NCBI GenBank assembly: GCA_963836585.1
Contig: CAWIJV010000003.1
Location: 124,001-188,000, forward strand
Direction: 5' to 3'
Source: BTUB01 sp963836585
GTDB taxonomy: Bacteria; Babelota; Babeliae; Babelales; Vermiphilaceae
DNA length: 64,000 bases
Positions 1 to 7,864 of this stretch are shown here, piece after piece. Numbering within the stretch: the stretch's first letter is position 1; each line of letters begins with the position of its first letter. Both the position numbers and the translations under genes were made by a program. Below the pieces are notes generated by a model. The model saw nothing but the letters and a program-made list of their open reading frames with translations, was not told the origin of the DNA and made no database searches.

Positions 1-2
1 AA

Positions 3-281
3 GTTTACCCAGAAATTGTGGTACGCGATGAAGTAGGTGAAATTTACTCGGTAAATTATATGGCGCTAATTCCATTGCTTCTCAAGCAAATCCAAGAACT
101 TGAGGCGCGTAATAGTGTGCAAGATCAAGAAATTGGCATGTTGCAACAAGAAAGCCGTGTAACGCGCGATGCGATGGTTGGCATAAGAGGCCGTTATGAT
201 AAGGAAATTCAAGAATTACGCGCGATGGTGAGCCAATTAATTTCGATGGTTTCGGGCCAACAAATGGCCATGAATGGTTAA
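3..281 (+). CDS. Peptidase S74-type fibre protein, C-terminal end (partial)
   Basis: The reading frame enters from the left edge, so only the last 92 residues are visible. They open with VYPEIVVRDEVGEI, then NYMALIPLLLKQIQELEA, which is the layout of the last part of a peptidase S74 (intramolecular chaperone) domain: a 'PE.V..D..G....V.Y..LIPLLLK.IQEL' segment followed by a coiled coil. In that family the domain trimerises and helps fold fibre or tail-spike proteins, then is often cut off by itself. The catalytic half lies outside the window. The coiled coil runs to the stop and ends in a Met/Gln-rich tail. A hairpin follows 25 bases downstream. The fibre cluster at 7.9-18.5 kb contains related ends. 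Confidence 0.75.
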   Translation, partial: VYPEIVVRDEVGEIYSVNYMALIPLLLKQIQELEARNSVQDQEIGMLQQESRVTRDAMVGIRGRYDKEIQELRAMVSQLISMVSGQQMAMNG

Positions 282-305
282 TAACTAGAAATAACAACTT
301 AAAAA

Positions 306-341
306 TACCATGGCCTAGCTTTAAAAAGCTGGGTCATGGTA
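306..341 (+). terminator. Hairpin after the S74 protein gene
   Basis: The arms TACCATGGCCTAGCTTT and AAAGCTGGGTCATGGTA pair over 17 positions with two wobble or mismatch positions and a very short loop. There is no clear T run on the + side, so it may be a weak or bidirectional terminator. The first in-frame ATG of the next gene (336) lies inside its 3' arm, which argues for a start further down. Confidence 0.5.
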
Positions 342-368
342 ATCAACACAAACGGATCTACAGAAAAT

Positions 369-1271
369 ATGCGAAGCATAAAAAGCATGCAAAAACAGCA
401 AAAATTACTTTTCACGATACTACTGTCCTTTTTTTGGAACTCGGGGGCGGCACATAAAATAATCTATCTTATTTGCCCTCCCCGTTCCTGTTCGACCGCA
501 TTTTTGCGCCACATGGAGGCGCGCAAAGATTTTGAGATCATCAATGAGCCATCCTGGTATGCCTACAATTTGCTCTTTTTTAGCTATGAAGATCTTAAGC
601 CCTCAATTAAACCCGGATTTCCGGTGACTTATCCGGAAGTGCGGCAGTCAATCCTTGAGAAAGCCAAGACCAAAAATGTGTTTGTAAAAGAGATCTCGCT
701 TTCTGTTGAGCCATTTTTGATGGAAGATATTGCACTTCTTAAAAATCCTGATGTCTATTTTGTATTTTTGTTGCGGGATCCGCATGCTGCCCTTATCTCA
801 TTTAGTAAAAAGCGGTTTAAAGAGGTGCCGCTAGAAAAATTTGGCTATCGCTCCATGTATCTCCTGTTTGAGAAAATTAAGCTGGAGGCAGCCAATCCGC
901 CGCTGATTATTCTGGCCGAAGAATTGAGCAATTATCCTGAGCAGATTATCTCCTCCTTTTGCGCACATTGCGATATTCCTTTCTTGCCAGAATCATTGCA
1001 TTGGCCCGATTTGGGCCAGAGCTTTGTGGGCCAACAAGAGTGGGGGGAGCGCAAAGATCAATCGTTGCTCTATCATTGGCATGATGCAGCAATTCATAGC
1101 ACCGGTTTTAGACCACTCACTGTCTATAACGTTGACGAGCAAGGCCGGCCAACCTTTGCAGAAGTAGCACCGGAAAATTTGCCGGAAGTGATTAAATTAT
1201 ATCAATACCTCCGTCCGTTTTATTATGCTCTTTTACAGGAGACCGATTATCTATGCTGCCGACGGCAGTGA
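369..1271 (+). CDS. Sulfotransferase-like P-loop protein with signal peptide
   Basis: About 300 residues. After a hydrophobic N-terminus (KLLFTILLSFFWNSGAA) comes IIYLICPPRSCSTAFLRHM, the 5'-phosphosulfate-binding loop pattern (PRS.ST) of sulfotransferases, and later VFLLRDPHAALISF, matching the 3'-phosphate-binding RDP segment. Family members move a sulfo group from PAPS to a hydroxyl or amine. Most bacterial relatives are cytosolic, so the signal-like N-terminus is odd. An upstream ATG at 336 sits in a hairpin; ATG 369 or 387 is more likely, though neither has a strong ribosome site. The gene is followed 12 bases later by a membrane protein. The fold call is fairly sure; the substrate is unknown. 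Confidence 0.65.
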   Translation: MRSIKSMQKQQKLLFTILLSFFWNSGAAHKIIYLICPPRSCSTAFLRHMEARKDFEIINEPSWYAYNLLFFSYEDLKPSIKPGFPVTYPEVRQSILEKAKTKNVFVKEISLSVEPFLMEDIALLKNPDVYFVFLLRDPHAALISFSKKRFKEVPLEKFGYRSMYLLFEKIKLEAANPPLIILAEELSNYPEQIISSFCAHCDIPFLPESLHWPDLGQSFVGQQEWGERKDQSLLYHWHDAAIHSTGFRPLTVYNVDEQGRPTFAEVAPENLPEVIKLYQYLRPFYYALLQETDYLCCRRQ

Positions 1272-1283
1272 AGGAATTAATTC

Positions 1284-1721
1284 ATGATGCGGATGTTGGT
1301 TAATTTTATTTTGACCGAGTGGATTTGGAGTATTACCACAAGTGCCTGGTATATTTCTATCAATATTCTTTTACTCTTTCTTTTACTCAAACTATGGGAC
1401 CATCTTTCGTGGGTTCGCGCGCTTGCCTTGAGTATTACGCTTACCATCGGCTCATTTTTGATCTTTTCCGGGTTGGTTTATGGAGTGTGCGTTAAATTAT
1501 TGGGATTTTCTTTTGTGCTGCCCGAAGACACCTATGCCGGCAGTTATGATATTTTGAATTCAAGCTTAACGCTTGCCGCGATTTATATTGGTATTCAAAG
1601 TTTATTATTGTGGGGCATTGATAAACTTACCAGCATTCATTATTGGACCGCATTTGCTTGTATTGTTGCGGCTAATATTATGAGTGCCTTTTTGGTCTAT
1701 AAATTGACCTTTTCGATGTGA
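1284..1721 (+). CDS. Four-helix membrane protein, unknown family
   Basis: 145 residues with four strongly hydrophobic stretches, roughly residues 18-38, 45-70, 90-110 and 120-142, so an inner-membrane protein with both ends probably on the same side. Two Met codons open the frame; either could be used. It lies 12 bases after the sulfotransferase-like gene and 19 bases before the WD40 gene, so all three may be one transcript. No recognisable catalytic or transport motif is visible and I do not recognise the family. Confidence 0.6.
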   Translation: MMRMLVNFILTEWIWSITTSAWYISINILLLFLLLKLWDHLSWVRALALSITLTIGSFLIFSGLVYGVCVKLLGFSFVLPEDTYAGSYDILNSSLTLAAIYIGIQSLLLWGIDKLTSIHYWTAFACIVAANIMSAFLVYKLTFSM

Positions 1722-1740
1722 ATATCTCTGAGGGGGGATA

Positions 1741-2988
1741 ATGAGGGCAAGGGACAATGACTTAGGTAAATCCGTTCTACCAATTATTTTTCTCGTCTCG
1801 TCCATCTTCGGGATGGACGATCATAAAAACAATCCAGTTACTTTAGCGTGCCTAGCTGCTCGCTGCTTGGCACATGAAACTGATTTTCTTGTTTCGCCAC
1901 AACTTGCCGATTTGCCACCAGCGGTTGAGCCATGCCTTAAAGAAGTTATTCTCCGGGAGTTGATTGCGCCTTTTATATTACCGGTTACGCTGACCGATAG
2001 TCGCAATCAAGATAGCATTATTCATAATGGAATCTGTGGATTGCAAGGAATGCCTGCCACCTCTGATCAATTTGTTTCCGTTGCGTGCGATGGTCAAATT
2101 GTTTTTGGCAATCGCGCAAATTTGATTGAGGGCACTGTTTGCCAAACATCGATATCGATGGGCTCGCTTGCCATTGCGCGCACCGGACTCCCCCAGATAT
2201 TTTTAGGGGGCTATAGTGGCCGTTTGCTTGAATTTGATTATGCAAAAAAAATGATAGTGCGTGATATGTCGGCTCATGGAGCAACCATAAATCAGATCAG
2301 CGTGAATGAACGTTTTCTAGTTTCTTGCTCAAATGATAAGACAATAAAGCTGTGGGAGCGCGATAGTTTGCAGGAGGTGCTCTCTTTTCAAGGCAAGGAA
2401 GCGGTGCATGGTGTTGGGTTTATAAATTCGACACGCTTGGCCTCCGGTTCTTCTGATCAGTCTGTCGGAATTTGGGACATCGTTTCAAAAAAATGTGTCG
2501 GGAGTTATCAGTTTGGGCCCGGCGTGCGGGTCTGGAGTCTGGGTATATTGCCACGTAAAGAAATAATTGTTGGTGGTCTGAACACGGGGATGCTGGGATT
2601 TATTGATGCCAACACCGGTCGCCTTATACGCCAGTGCAAAGCGCATGAGAGCGTTGTCTCATCGCTGGTGTGCCACAGTGATGAGCAGCATATTGTTACC
2701 GGATCTTGGGATACCGGTGTAAAAATGTGGGATGTTCGCATGCGGGCCTGCGCGGCAATTTTGGCGGCACATACCGATTGGGTGCAGCAGGTAACTTTTC
2801 TGGAGCCCAGCGATGAAATTTTAAGCGGTGCACGCGATCATATGATTCGCTTGTGGGATGTGCGCATGCTCAAAGCGCTGAGCAGATTTTCATTAGGCCG
2901 GCTCGTTGCCGTTGAAGGTCAGGTGAATGGCGCACCGCTGGTAGGCAATGATGCGCGGTTGGCATTTTTAAAAAGAGTTACCACTTGA
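1741..2988 (+). CDS. WD40-repeat protein with signal peptide
   Basis: 415 residues. The N-terminus (SVLPIIFLVSSIFGMDDHKN) looks like a signal peptide ending in the G-M-D pattern seen in other exported proteins here. From about residue 170 onward there are at least five WD repeats, recognisable by endings such as SNDKTIKLWE, SSDQSVGIWDI, SWDTGVKMWDV and ARDHMIRLWDV, enough for a small beta-propeller. Such propellers are protein-binding platforms without catalysis; they are common in eukaryotes and rarer in bacteria, so export to a host is a reasonable guess. A good ribosome site (GAGGGGG) lies just before the ATG. The last 70 bases overlap the opposite-strand ligase gene. Confidence 0.8.
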   Translation: MRARDNDLGKSVLPIIFLVSSIFGMDDHKNNPVTLACLAARCLAHETDFLVSPQLADLPPAVEPCLKEVILRELIAPFILPVTLTDSRNQDSIIHNGICGLQGMPATSDQFVSVACDGQIVFGNRANLIEGTVCQTSISMGSLAIARTGLPQIFLGGYSGRLLEFDYAKKMIVRDMSAHGATINQISVNERFLVSCSNDKTIKLWERDSLQEVLSFQGKEAVHGVGFINSTRLASGSSDQSVGIWDIVSKKCVGSYQFGPGVRVWSLGILPRKEIIVGGLNTGMLGFIDANTGRLIRQCKAHESVVSSLVCHSDEQHIVTGSWDTGVKMWDVRMRACAAILAAHTDWVQQVTFLEPSDEILSGARDHMIRLWDVRMLKALSRFSLGRLVAVEGQVNGAPLVGNDARLAFLKRVTT

Positions 2989-5141
2989 TGTTGCTCGAAT
3001 CCCAGTGAAATAATCAGATCGATAAAATCCATCGGTTTGATGCCAACTTCTGCCGCTTGATGAAAAATACAGGTGGCGGGTGTCATGCCCGGAAGTGTGT
3101 TAATTTCTAGAATGATCACACGCTCGGCGCCGGTGGGGCTTTGCTGCGCAGTTTGGTAAAAACAATCGATGCGCGCGTACCCTTTTGCATCAACCGCTTT
3201 AAAAACTGCTTCCATCGTTTTTTGCACGAGCGCGAGCGCTGTTGCTGGTAGTGGTGCCGGGGTTTGATTTTCACCGGCGCCGGGGAGAAACTTTTCTTCG
3301 ATAGATAAAATGCCAGCAGCACACACTGCTTGCGATGGTGGCAGTGCGCGTGGCTGTTCATTGCCCACCACTCCCACCGTGAGCTCCATGCCGGTAATAT
3401 ATTCTTCAACCAATGCGTATTCTTTTTCTTGAGAAAAAATAGTTTCTAGAGCCATGATAAGCTGCTCTTGATTGCAAACTTTAGTTACCATCACGCTGCA
3501 TCCATCATCATGCGGCTTTACGATTGCCGGGAATGTAATAGTTTGAGTGAGGATTGAGTTTTGATCAGTGCGCCATGAGGTGCGCTCAATGAGGATGCCG
3601 CGCGGCACATCAAATCCTTGCGCCGCAAGAAATTGATTAGTCTTATATTTATCCATGCACAAAGCACTCGTGAGCACTGATGAGCCATTGTAAGGAATGC
3701 CGAGCATCTCCAGTGTTCCCTGCACTGCCCCATTTTCTCCCGGGCCGCCATGCAGACCGATAAAGATAAAATCAACTAAATGTGGCAGATCATGCCAGGT
3801 AATTTTTTCTTGGCAGGTCACCGATTCTGCAATTTCTTGGGTTGAGTTGAGCACCAGTTGTTGCTTGTTTAAACAAAAAAGTTCCATCGATTTGGTTACA
3901 AAAAGGGGGATTGCTTCATATTTATGCGGCGATAGTTTATAGGTAATATTACGGCCCGATTCGAGTGAAATTTCCCGTTCATTTGATGGGCCGCCCAGCA
4001 ACACGCCAACGCGAATTTTTTTTCTGTTCATGGTATCTGCCTCTTTTTGCTCGCGTGCAACAAGCGCCGAAAGTAAGTTGTATGCATGCAGCTCTGTTTC
4101 AATAAGATGATTGATAATCTGAGTGTGGCTCATGTTGTGATAGGCCGCTTCGCGAAATAAAAAACTGCTGGGAGCAGCACCGGAAAATGAGTTAGGATCG
4201 ATAATAATGATCGTGCCATCATCACGCACAAATCCATCAATGCGGGCCATGGTGGTTAAATTGAGCGCAGTCATCACCTTAATGGATGTTTGTTTAATAG
4301 CATTCAGTATTTCTGGAGTGCAGCGCGCGGGGGTAAATTCAGTAGCGCGGCCCGGCATATATTTTTGTTCATAGTCAAAAAGCTGCACCTTCTCATTGGT
4401 TACAATCTCTGTGGGTGGCAGCGCAACAAGAGTGCCGGTTGTGTAATCAGTAATCACGATGCAGGTAAATTCCATGCCATTAATTTTTTCTTCGACGAGC
4501 ACGGCCTGAGGAGTGCCATTTACCAAGCATGCTGTGGTGACTGCCGTGCTCAGATCATTCCAGCTGTCAACTACACTCACGCCCAAACTTGAGCCTTCTT
4601 TATACGGCTTCACAATGAGAGGAAAGGCGATATTTGCTTGCGTAATTTTTTGCCGAATGGCGTCAGCATGTGCATCAAAATTAAGCGCCTCTTGAGAGCC
4701 GGCTACCACATCTGCCGCTGTTGCAATCCCGTGCATGCGCAAAAATTTTTTTTGCATGATTTTGTCCATGCTTAAGGCGCTGCCAAAAATTTTTGAACCT
4801 AAATAAGGAATGCCTAATACCTCAAGCATTCCTTGGATGGTGCCATCTTCAGCGTAGCGGCCATGCATAGCAATGTAGATAAAGTCGATGCGTGTTCTTA
4901 AATCATCCCATCGAATCTGCTCTGCTTCGTGTGATAAGCGTGCAAAGAAATCACTGATTTTGCCCCGGTGCAAAAAGTGCCAGGGGAGAATATAGAGTTG
5001 GTTTTGCCCCGTTTGAAAGAGGGGGATAATCTCATACCGCATGGTATCAAGATGATCGCAGATGGTGCGGCCTGAGTTAAAAGATACCTCTTTTTCAATC
5101 GATTTGCCGCCCATTATTACGCCAACACGCAACTTTGTCAT
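2919..5141 (-). CDS. ddl: Tandem double D-alanine--D-alanine ligase
   Basis: 740 residues, twice the family's length. Residues 1-370 and 371-740 are each a full ATP-grasp Ddl unit: LRVGVIMGGKSIEKEVSF and IRVGVLLGGPSNEREISL open them, and each has the HG...(E)(D/N)G.(I/V)QG lid region and a (Y)ARID segment. The second half starts exactly at a Met codon (4031). The second half keeps the metal-binding LEINTLPGMTP; the first has IDPNSFSGAAP, with Asp for the first Glu and a changed loop. Ddl joins two D-Ala for peptidoglycan precursors. Possible reading: one active and one regulatory or altered-specificity half. The 3' end overlaps the WD40 gene by 70 bases. Confidence 0.85.
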   Translation of the reverse strand: MTKLRVGVIMGGKSIEKEVSFNSGRTICDHLDTMRYEIIPLFQTGQNQLYILPWHFLHRGKISDFFARLSHEAEQIRWDDLRTRIDFIYIAMHGRYAEDGTIQGMLEVLGIPYLGSKIFGSALSMDKIMQKKFLRMHGIATAADVVAGSQEALNFDAHADAIRQKITQANIAFPLIVKPYKEGSSLGVSVVDSWNDLSTAVTTACLVNGTPQAVLVEEKINGMEFTCIVITDYTTGTLVALPPTEIVTNEKVQLFDYEQKYMPGRATEFTPARCTPEILNAIKQTSIKVMTALNLTTMARIDGFVRDDGTIIIIDPNSFSGAAPSSFLFREAAYHNMSHTQIINHLIETELHAYNLLSALVAREQKEADTMNRKKIRVGVLLGGPSNEREISLESGRNITYKLSPHKYEAIPLFVTKSMELFCLNKQQLVLNSTQEIAESVTCQEKITWHDLPHLVDFIFIGLHGGPGENGAVQGTLEMLGIPYNGSSVLTSALCMDKYKTNQFLAAQGFDVPRGILIERTSWRTDQNSILTQTITFPAIVKPHDDGCSVMVTKVCNQEQLIMALETIFSQEKEYALVEEYITGMELTVGVVGNEQPRALPPSQAVCAAGILSIEEKFLPGAGENQTPAPLPATALALVQKTMEAVFKAVDAKGYARIDCFYQTAQQSPTGAERVIILEINTLPGMTPATCIFHQAAEVGIKPMDFIDLIISLGFEQHQVVTLFKNANRASLPTSGAPFT

Positions 5142-5234
5142 AATTCTTGATTCTTTTTAAAGGAAAACCTGATACTTTGTAATAATGATACCTACTGTTA
5201 ATTACACGGTAAAGAAATTTGTAACACGGAATTT

Positions 5235-5783
5235 ATGAAAAAAAAAGATCGCATAGTCTGGCTCGATTTAGAAATGACCGGCTTAAATGTTGATGTCGAT
5301 GTGATTCTGGAAATTGCCACGATTATCACCGATAATCAACTTAATACCATTGCCGAAGGGCCCGCGTTGGTAATCCATCAACCGCATAGCGCGCTTGAAC
5401 TCATGGATGAATGGGTGCGCAAGCAACACGCTAAAACCGGTCTTACTGATGCGGTCACTAAATCATCTATCATGCTCGCGGTGGCACATGAAGAGACGCT
5501 TCATTTTGTAAAAGAACATTGTGGCCCACAAGAAGGAGTGCTTGCCGGTAATTCAGTCTGGCAAGATCGCATGTTTTTACGCAAATATATGCCGCGATTA
5601 AATGAGTATTTTCACTATCGCATTATCGATGTAAGCTCGATCAAAGAGTTGGCCGCCCGCTGGTATCCTCAGAGCCAGTTTTTAAAATTTGCAAAGCCGG
5701 ATAATCATCGCGCGTTGCAAGATGTGCAATATTCTATTAAAGAGTTGGCGCATTATCGTAAATATTTTTTTGTTAAAGAATAA
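5235..5783 (+). CDS. orn: Oligoribonuclease
   Basis: 182 residues, the usual length for Orn, a DEDDh 3'-5' exoribonuclease that finishes RNA decay by degrading 2-5-mers. The first acidic pair is in WLDLEMTGL near residue 10, the third acidic residue in the AGNSVWQDR.F segment, and the HRALQDV segment near residue 157 supplies the general-base His and final Asp. It is divergent from the ligase gene, with a 93-base gap that should hold both promoters. No operon partner is evident; non-coding palindromic DNA follows. Confidence 0.92.
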   Translation: MKKKDRIVWLDLEMTGLNVDVDVILEIATIITDNQLNTIAEGPALVIHQPHSALELMDEWVRKQHAKTGLTDAVTKSSIMLAVAHEETLHFVKEHCGPQEGVLAGNSVWQDRMFLRKYMPRLNEYFHYRIIDVSSIKELAARWYPQSQFLKFAKPDNHRALQDVQYSIKELAHYRKYFFVKE

Positions 5784-6152
5784 TGCATTCCCGTTCGCCT
5801 CGAGCGAGGCTGAAAGCCGAGTCGAGAGGGTTTATTTTTAATGCTGCTTTGGAGCGCATGCAGCAGGGTTTTTTCTAAAGGCTTCCAGCCATGGGCAGGA
5901 AGGTTTTCGCAAACCCTCCTGCACCTCGTGCGTTTAAGGGGAGCTTCGCCCCCTTAAATATCCCCCTTTCTTTCGCCGCTCATCCTCACACGCCTTGCAG
6001 CTTTGCTGCGTCGGCGGTTCACAGCGGCTATAGGAAGCAGTAGAGAAAAAAATATAGCCGCCTCAACTCAGGGGCTCATCGCCCCCTAGAAGGGGGCGCT
6101 TCATCCCCATGTCGGTGAGGCTCCACGGAATTTTACATTATTATTTTCTAGC

Positions 6153-6263
6153 CCGTTCGTGCTGAGCCTGTCGAAGCATGTTTTGATAAATCAAAAGTCA
6201 TATTTTTTGTAAGTTTAAGGACTAAACACTCAGAGCATGCTTCGATAAACTCAGCACGAACGG
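6153..6263. repeat. 28-bp inverted repeat with 55-bp spacer
   Basis: The arms at 6153-6180 and 6236-6263 match in inverted orientation at 25 of 28 positions, starting CCGTTCGTGCTGAG and ending TCGAAGCATG. The CTGAGCCTGTCGAAG core recurs at about 45815-45835. The spacer is AT-rich. The shape fits a palindromic intergenic element; function unknown. Confidence 0.8.
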
Positions 6264-6399
6264 AGTGTGAAAGTCTGTGCCTATGTAAAAACACTTGTCA
6301 TTTACAAAAACAAATAGAAGCGGGCGTAACGTGGCCCGCTATAAAACAGTCATTAGCGTTTTACTTAATCCTGTGTTTAATTCTTACTTAGAGCGTCGC

Positions 6400-6556
6400 G
6401 ACTCCGAGAAGCAATCGCAGATTGCTGCGAGTGAGGAGAACCCAAATGCGTCCGCCATTAAGGCGGTAAGTGTTTGGGTGGTATAACGCTCGTCGGGATT
6501 CCCAAGGTTTCCTTGGGTGTGGGGGTTTCCAAAGGGTTTCACATTAAACCCTTTGG
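6400..6556. repeat. Array of adjacent hairpins
   Basis: Separate perfect or near-perfect palindromes follow each other: AGCAATC-gca-GATTGCT near 6410, an ACCCAAA...TTTGGGT stem enclosing CCGCC...GGCGG at 6439-6479, CCCAAGG-ttt-CCTTGGG at 6501-6517, and CCAAAGGGTTT-cacatt-AAACCCTTTGG at 6529-6556. They could end transcription of the leftward methyltransferase gene or form a small structured RNA. Confidence 0.6.
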
Positions 6557-6632
6557 TGCAGGCGACGCAAGTCGCAATAAAAAAATAATTTCTACTCTGG
6601 CCGAGTAGGCCATTATAAAAGAATTATGACAT

Positions 6633-7664
6633 TCATCGTATATCAAAAAAACAATGAGTCTGCGCCATCGCGCAATACCAATCCAGCCGCCAATTGCGCA
6701 GGCCTCGTTTTTTTGCTTCCTCAAAATAAGCAAATGCCTCCGGGTATTTTTCTTGCTCCATCAAAATGAGCCCATACCAGAGTGCATAGTGCCGTGAGAG
6801 GCCGGCCTTGCGGCTCCAGGGCTCCACCCATCGGGTGGCCAACTCAGCAAGCGCCTCCTTTTCCTCGCCGGCCGCGCGCGCAATGCACAGCTCTGCCTCA
6901 AGAAGATGCTCAGTGGCATAGCCATCATGCTCAGAGAGTCTGCTGATGGTGGCTGCTTGCACTATTGGCGAAACGGTACTACTTTCTGCCGGTGAAAATG
7001 CGATGAGTGTGTCATACACAATTGCCAATTGATAGTCGGGATTAATCAACAATAATTGCTCAACAATATCATGGATCGTGGGATAATCGGCCATAAAGGT
7101 GCCATCTACGGTGCTGAGCGGATGGTAAAACATGCGCGCATCATCAATAATGATGGTTGCATCTTTGAGGCCGGCTTTTTGGATGATGGCCAGTTCGGTG
7201 AGAATCGGTGTATTTTCATCGCCGCACGCAGTAATTCCCATGCTAAAATGCGCATCCAAAAAGAATACAGTTTTGCCTTTGAGCTGCTTGATAATGCCGG
7301 GCAAAAGTTGCACCGAATCTCCCTGATGCAGCTGAATATTTTTCTGTTTTTTAAAGCGCTTTTGCGCTTTTTCAAAAAGTTCTTTGCCCAGTTCAATACT
7401 ATGCACGCAGGCAAAATGGCGCGCCATTTTTTCAGTGCTGTCGCCTAAATACGTGCCGGTTTCAACAATGGTTTGCGCACGGGTTGCTTGTGCAATCATT
7501 TCAATAAATGATTCTTCTAATGACATATTTTCCGGGCATCGGCTGCGCATGAAGGTAAGCGTTGGATCGTCTTCAGTGGTTGATGGTAAAAAATCATAGT
7601 AGTTTTGGTTGATGCCATAGGTAAGAGAGGTAAATAGAATGAAATAGCAAAGGTTCTTGTGCAT
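6633..7664 (-). CDS. Class I SAM methyltransferase with signal peptide and helical C-terminus
   Basis: 343 residues from the ATG at 7664; upstream codons in frame lie inside a palindromic element and are unlikely to be used. The N-terminus (MHKNLCYFILFTSLTYG) is signal-like. About residues 70-200 form a Rossmann methyltransferase: QTIVETGTYLGDSTEKMA is the glycine-rich SAM loop, followed by VHSIELG, IQLHQGDS and FFLDAH. The C-terminal third is helical and TPR-like (LLEAELCIARAAGEEKEAL, AFAYFEEAKKRG). The closest known families are the CmcI-like or TylF-like methyltransferases. The acceptor is unknown. Its exported form is unusual because SAM is cytosolic. Confidence 0.7.
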   Translation of the reverse strand: MHKNLCYFILFTSLTYGINQNYYDFLPSTTEDDPTLTFMRSRCPENMSLEESFIEMIAQATRAQTIVETGTYLGDSTEKMARHFACVHSIELGKELFEKAQKRFKKQKNIQLHQGDSVQLLPGIIKQLKGKTVFFLDAHFSMGITACGDENTPILTELAIIQKAGLKDATIIIDDARMFYHPLSTVDGTFMADYPTIHDIVEQLLLINPDYQLAIVYDTLIAFSPAESSTVSPIVQAATISRLSEHDGYATEHLLEAELCIARAAGEEKEALAELATRWVEPWSRKAGLSRHYALWYGLILMEQEKYPEAFAYFEEAKKRGLRNWRLDWYCAMAQTHCFFDIR

Positions 7665-7685
7665 AGAAAAAGGTGCTCCGTCACT

Positions 7686-7771
7686 CCCCGTTCGCCTCGA
7701 GCGAACCCGTAGGGTGAGTCGAGAGGTTACTTCTCGATTCGGGCTAAAGCCCTCACTCGAAGCGAACGGGG
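7686..7771. repeat. Palindromic element (CCCCGTTCGC family)
   Basis: The outer arms CCCCGTTCGCCTCGAGCGA (from 7686) and TCACTCGAAGCGAACGGGG (to 7771) pair almost fully, and the interior folds again (GTAGGGTGAGTCGAGAGG, CTCTCGATTCGGGCTAAAGC). It lies between the methyltransferase gene and the upstream terminator and shares its core with elements at 5790 and 53163. Confidence 0.8.
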
Positions 7772-7796
7772 TTTTATTGTTTTCCATATTCATAAA

Positions 7797-7831
7797 ATGA
7801 TACTCCGTGTTTGCGCAACACAGAGTATCAT
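7797..7831 (-). terminator. Terminator of the leftward fibre operon
   Basis: A near-perfect stem, ATGATACTC/cGTGT closing a short loop with ACAC/aGAGTATCAT, is followed on the minus strand by TTTTA. It lies 34 bases past the stop of the 602-residue surface protein. Confidence 0.75.
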
Positions 7832-7864
7832 GAGTATTATCAAAATTATAACAAATAAAATTTT

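Larger units (their letters stand above)
5784..6632. other. Non-coding, palindrome-rich stretch (849 bp)
   Basis: No convincing gene. It holds a 23-base element at 5790-5812 (CCCGTTCGCCTCGAGCGAGG...), found again inverted at 53163-53185; a segment around 5870-5896 (CTTCCAGCCATGGGCA) that recurs inverted at 50365-50385; a 28-base inverted repeat at 6153-6263; and a run of hairpins at 6400-6556. The one 63-codon frame here (6295-6486) crosses these hairpins and looks accidental. Confidence 0.7.

Noticed and set aside
336..368. Upstream ATG for the sulfotransferase-like gene
   Set aside because: It lies inside the 3' arm of a hairpin and would add a polar stretch before the signal-like segment.
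6295..6486. 63-codon + frame
   Set aside because: Runs through stacked hairpins; no ribosome site and no domain.
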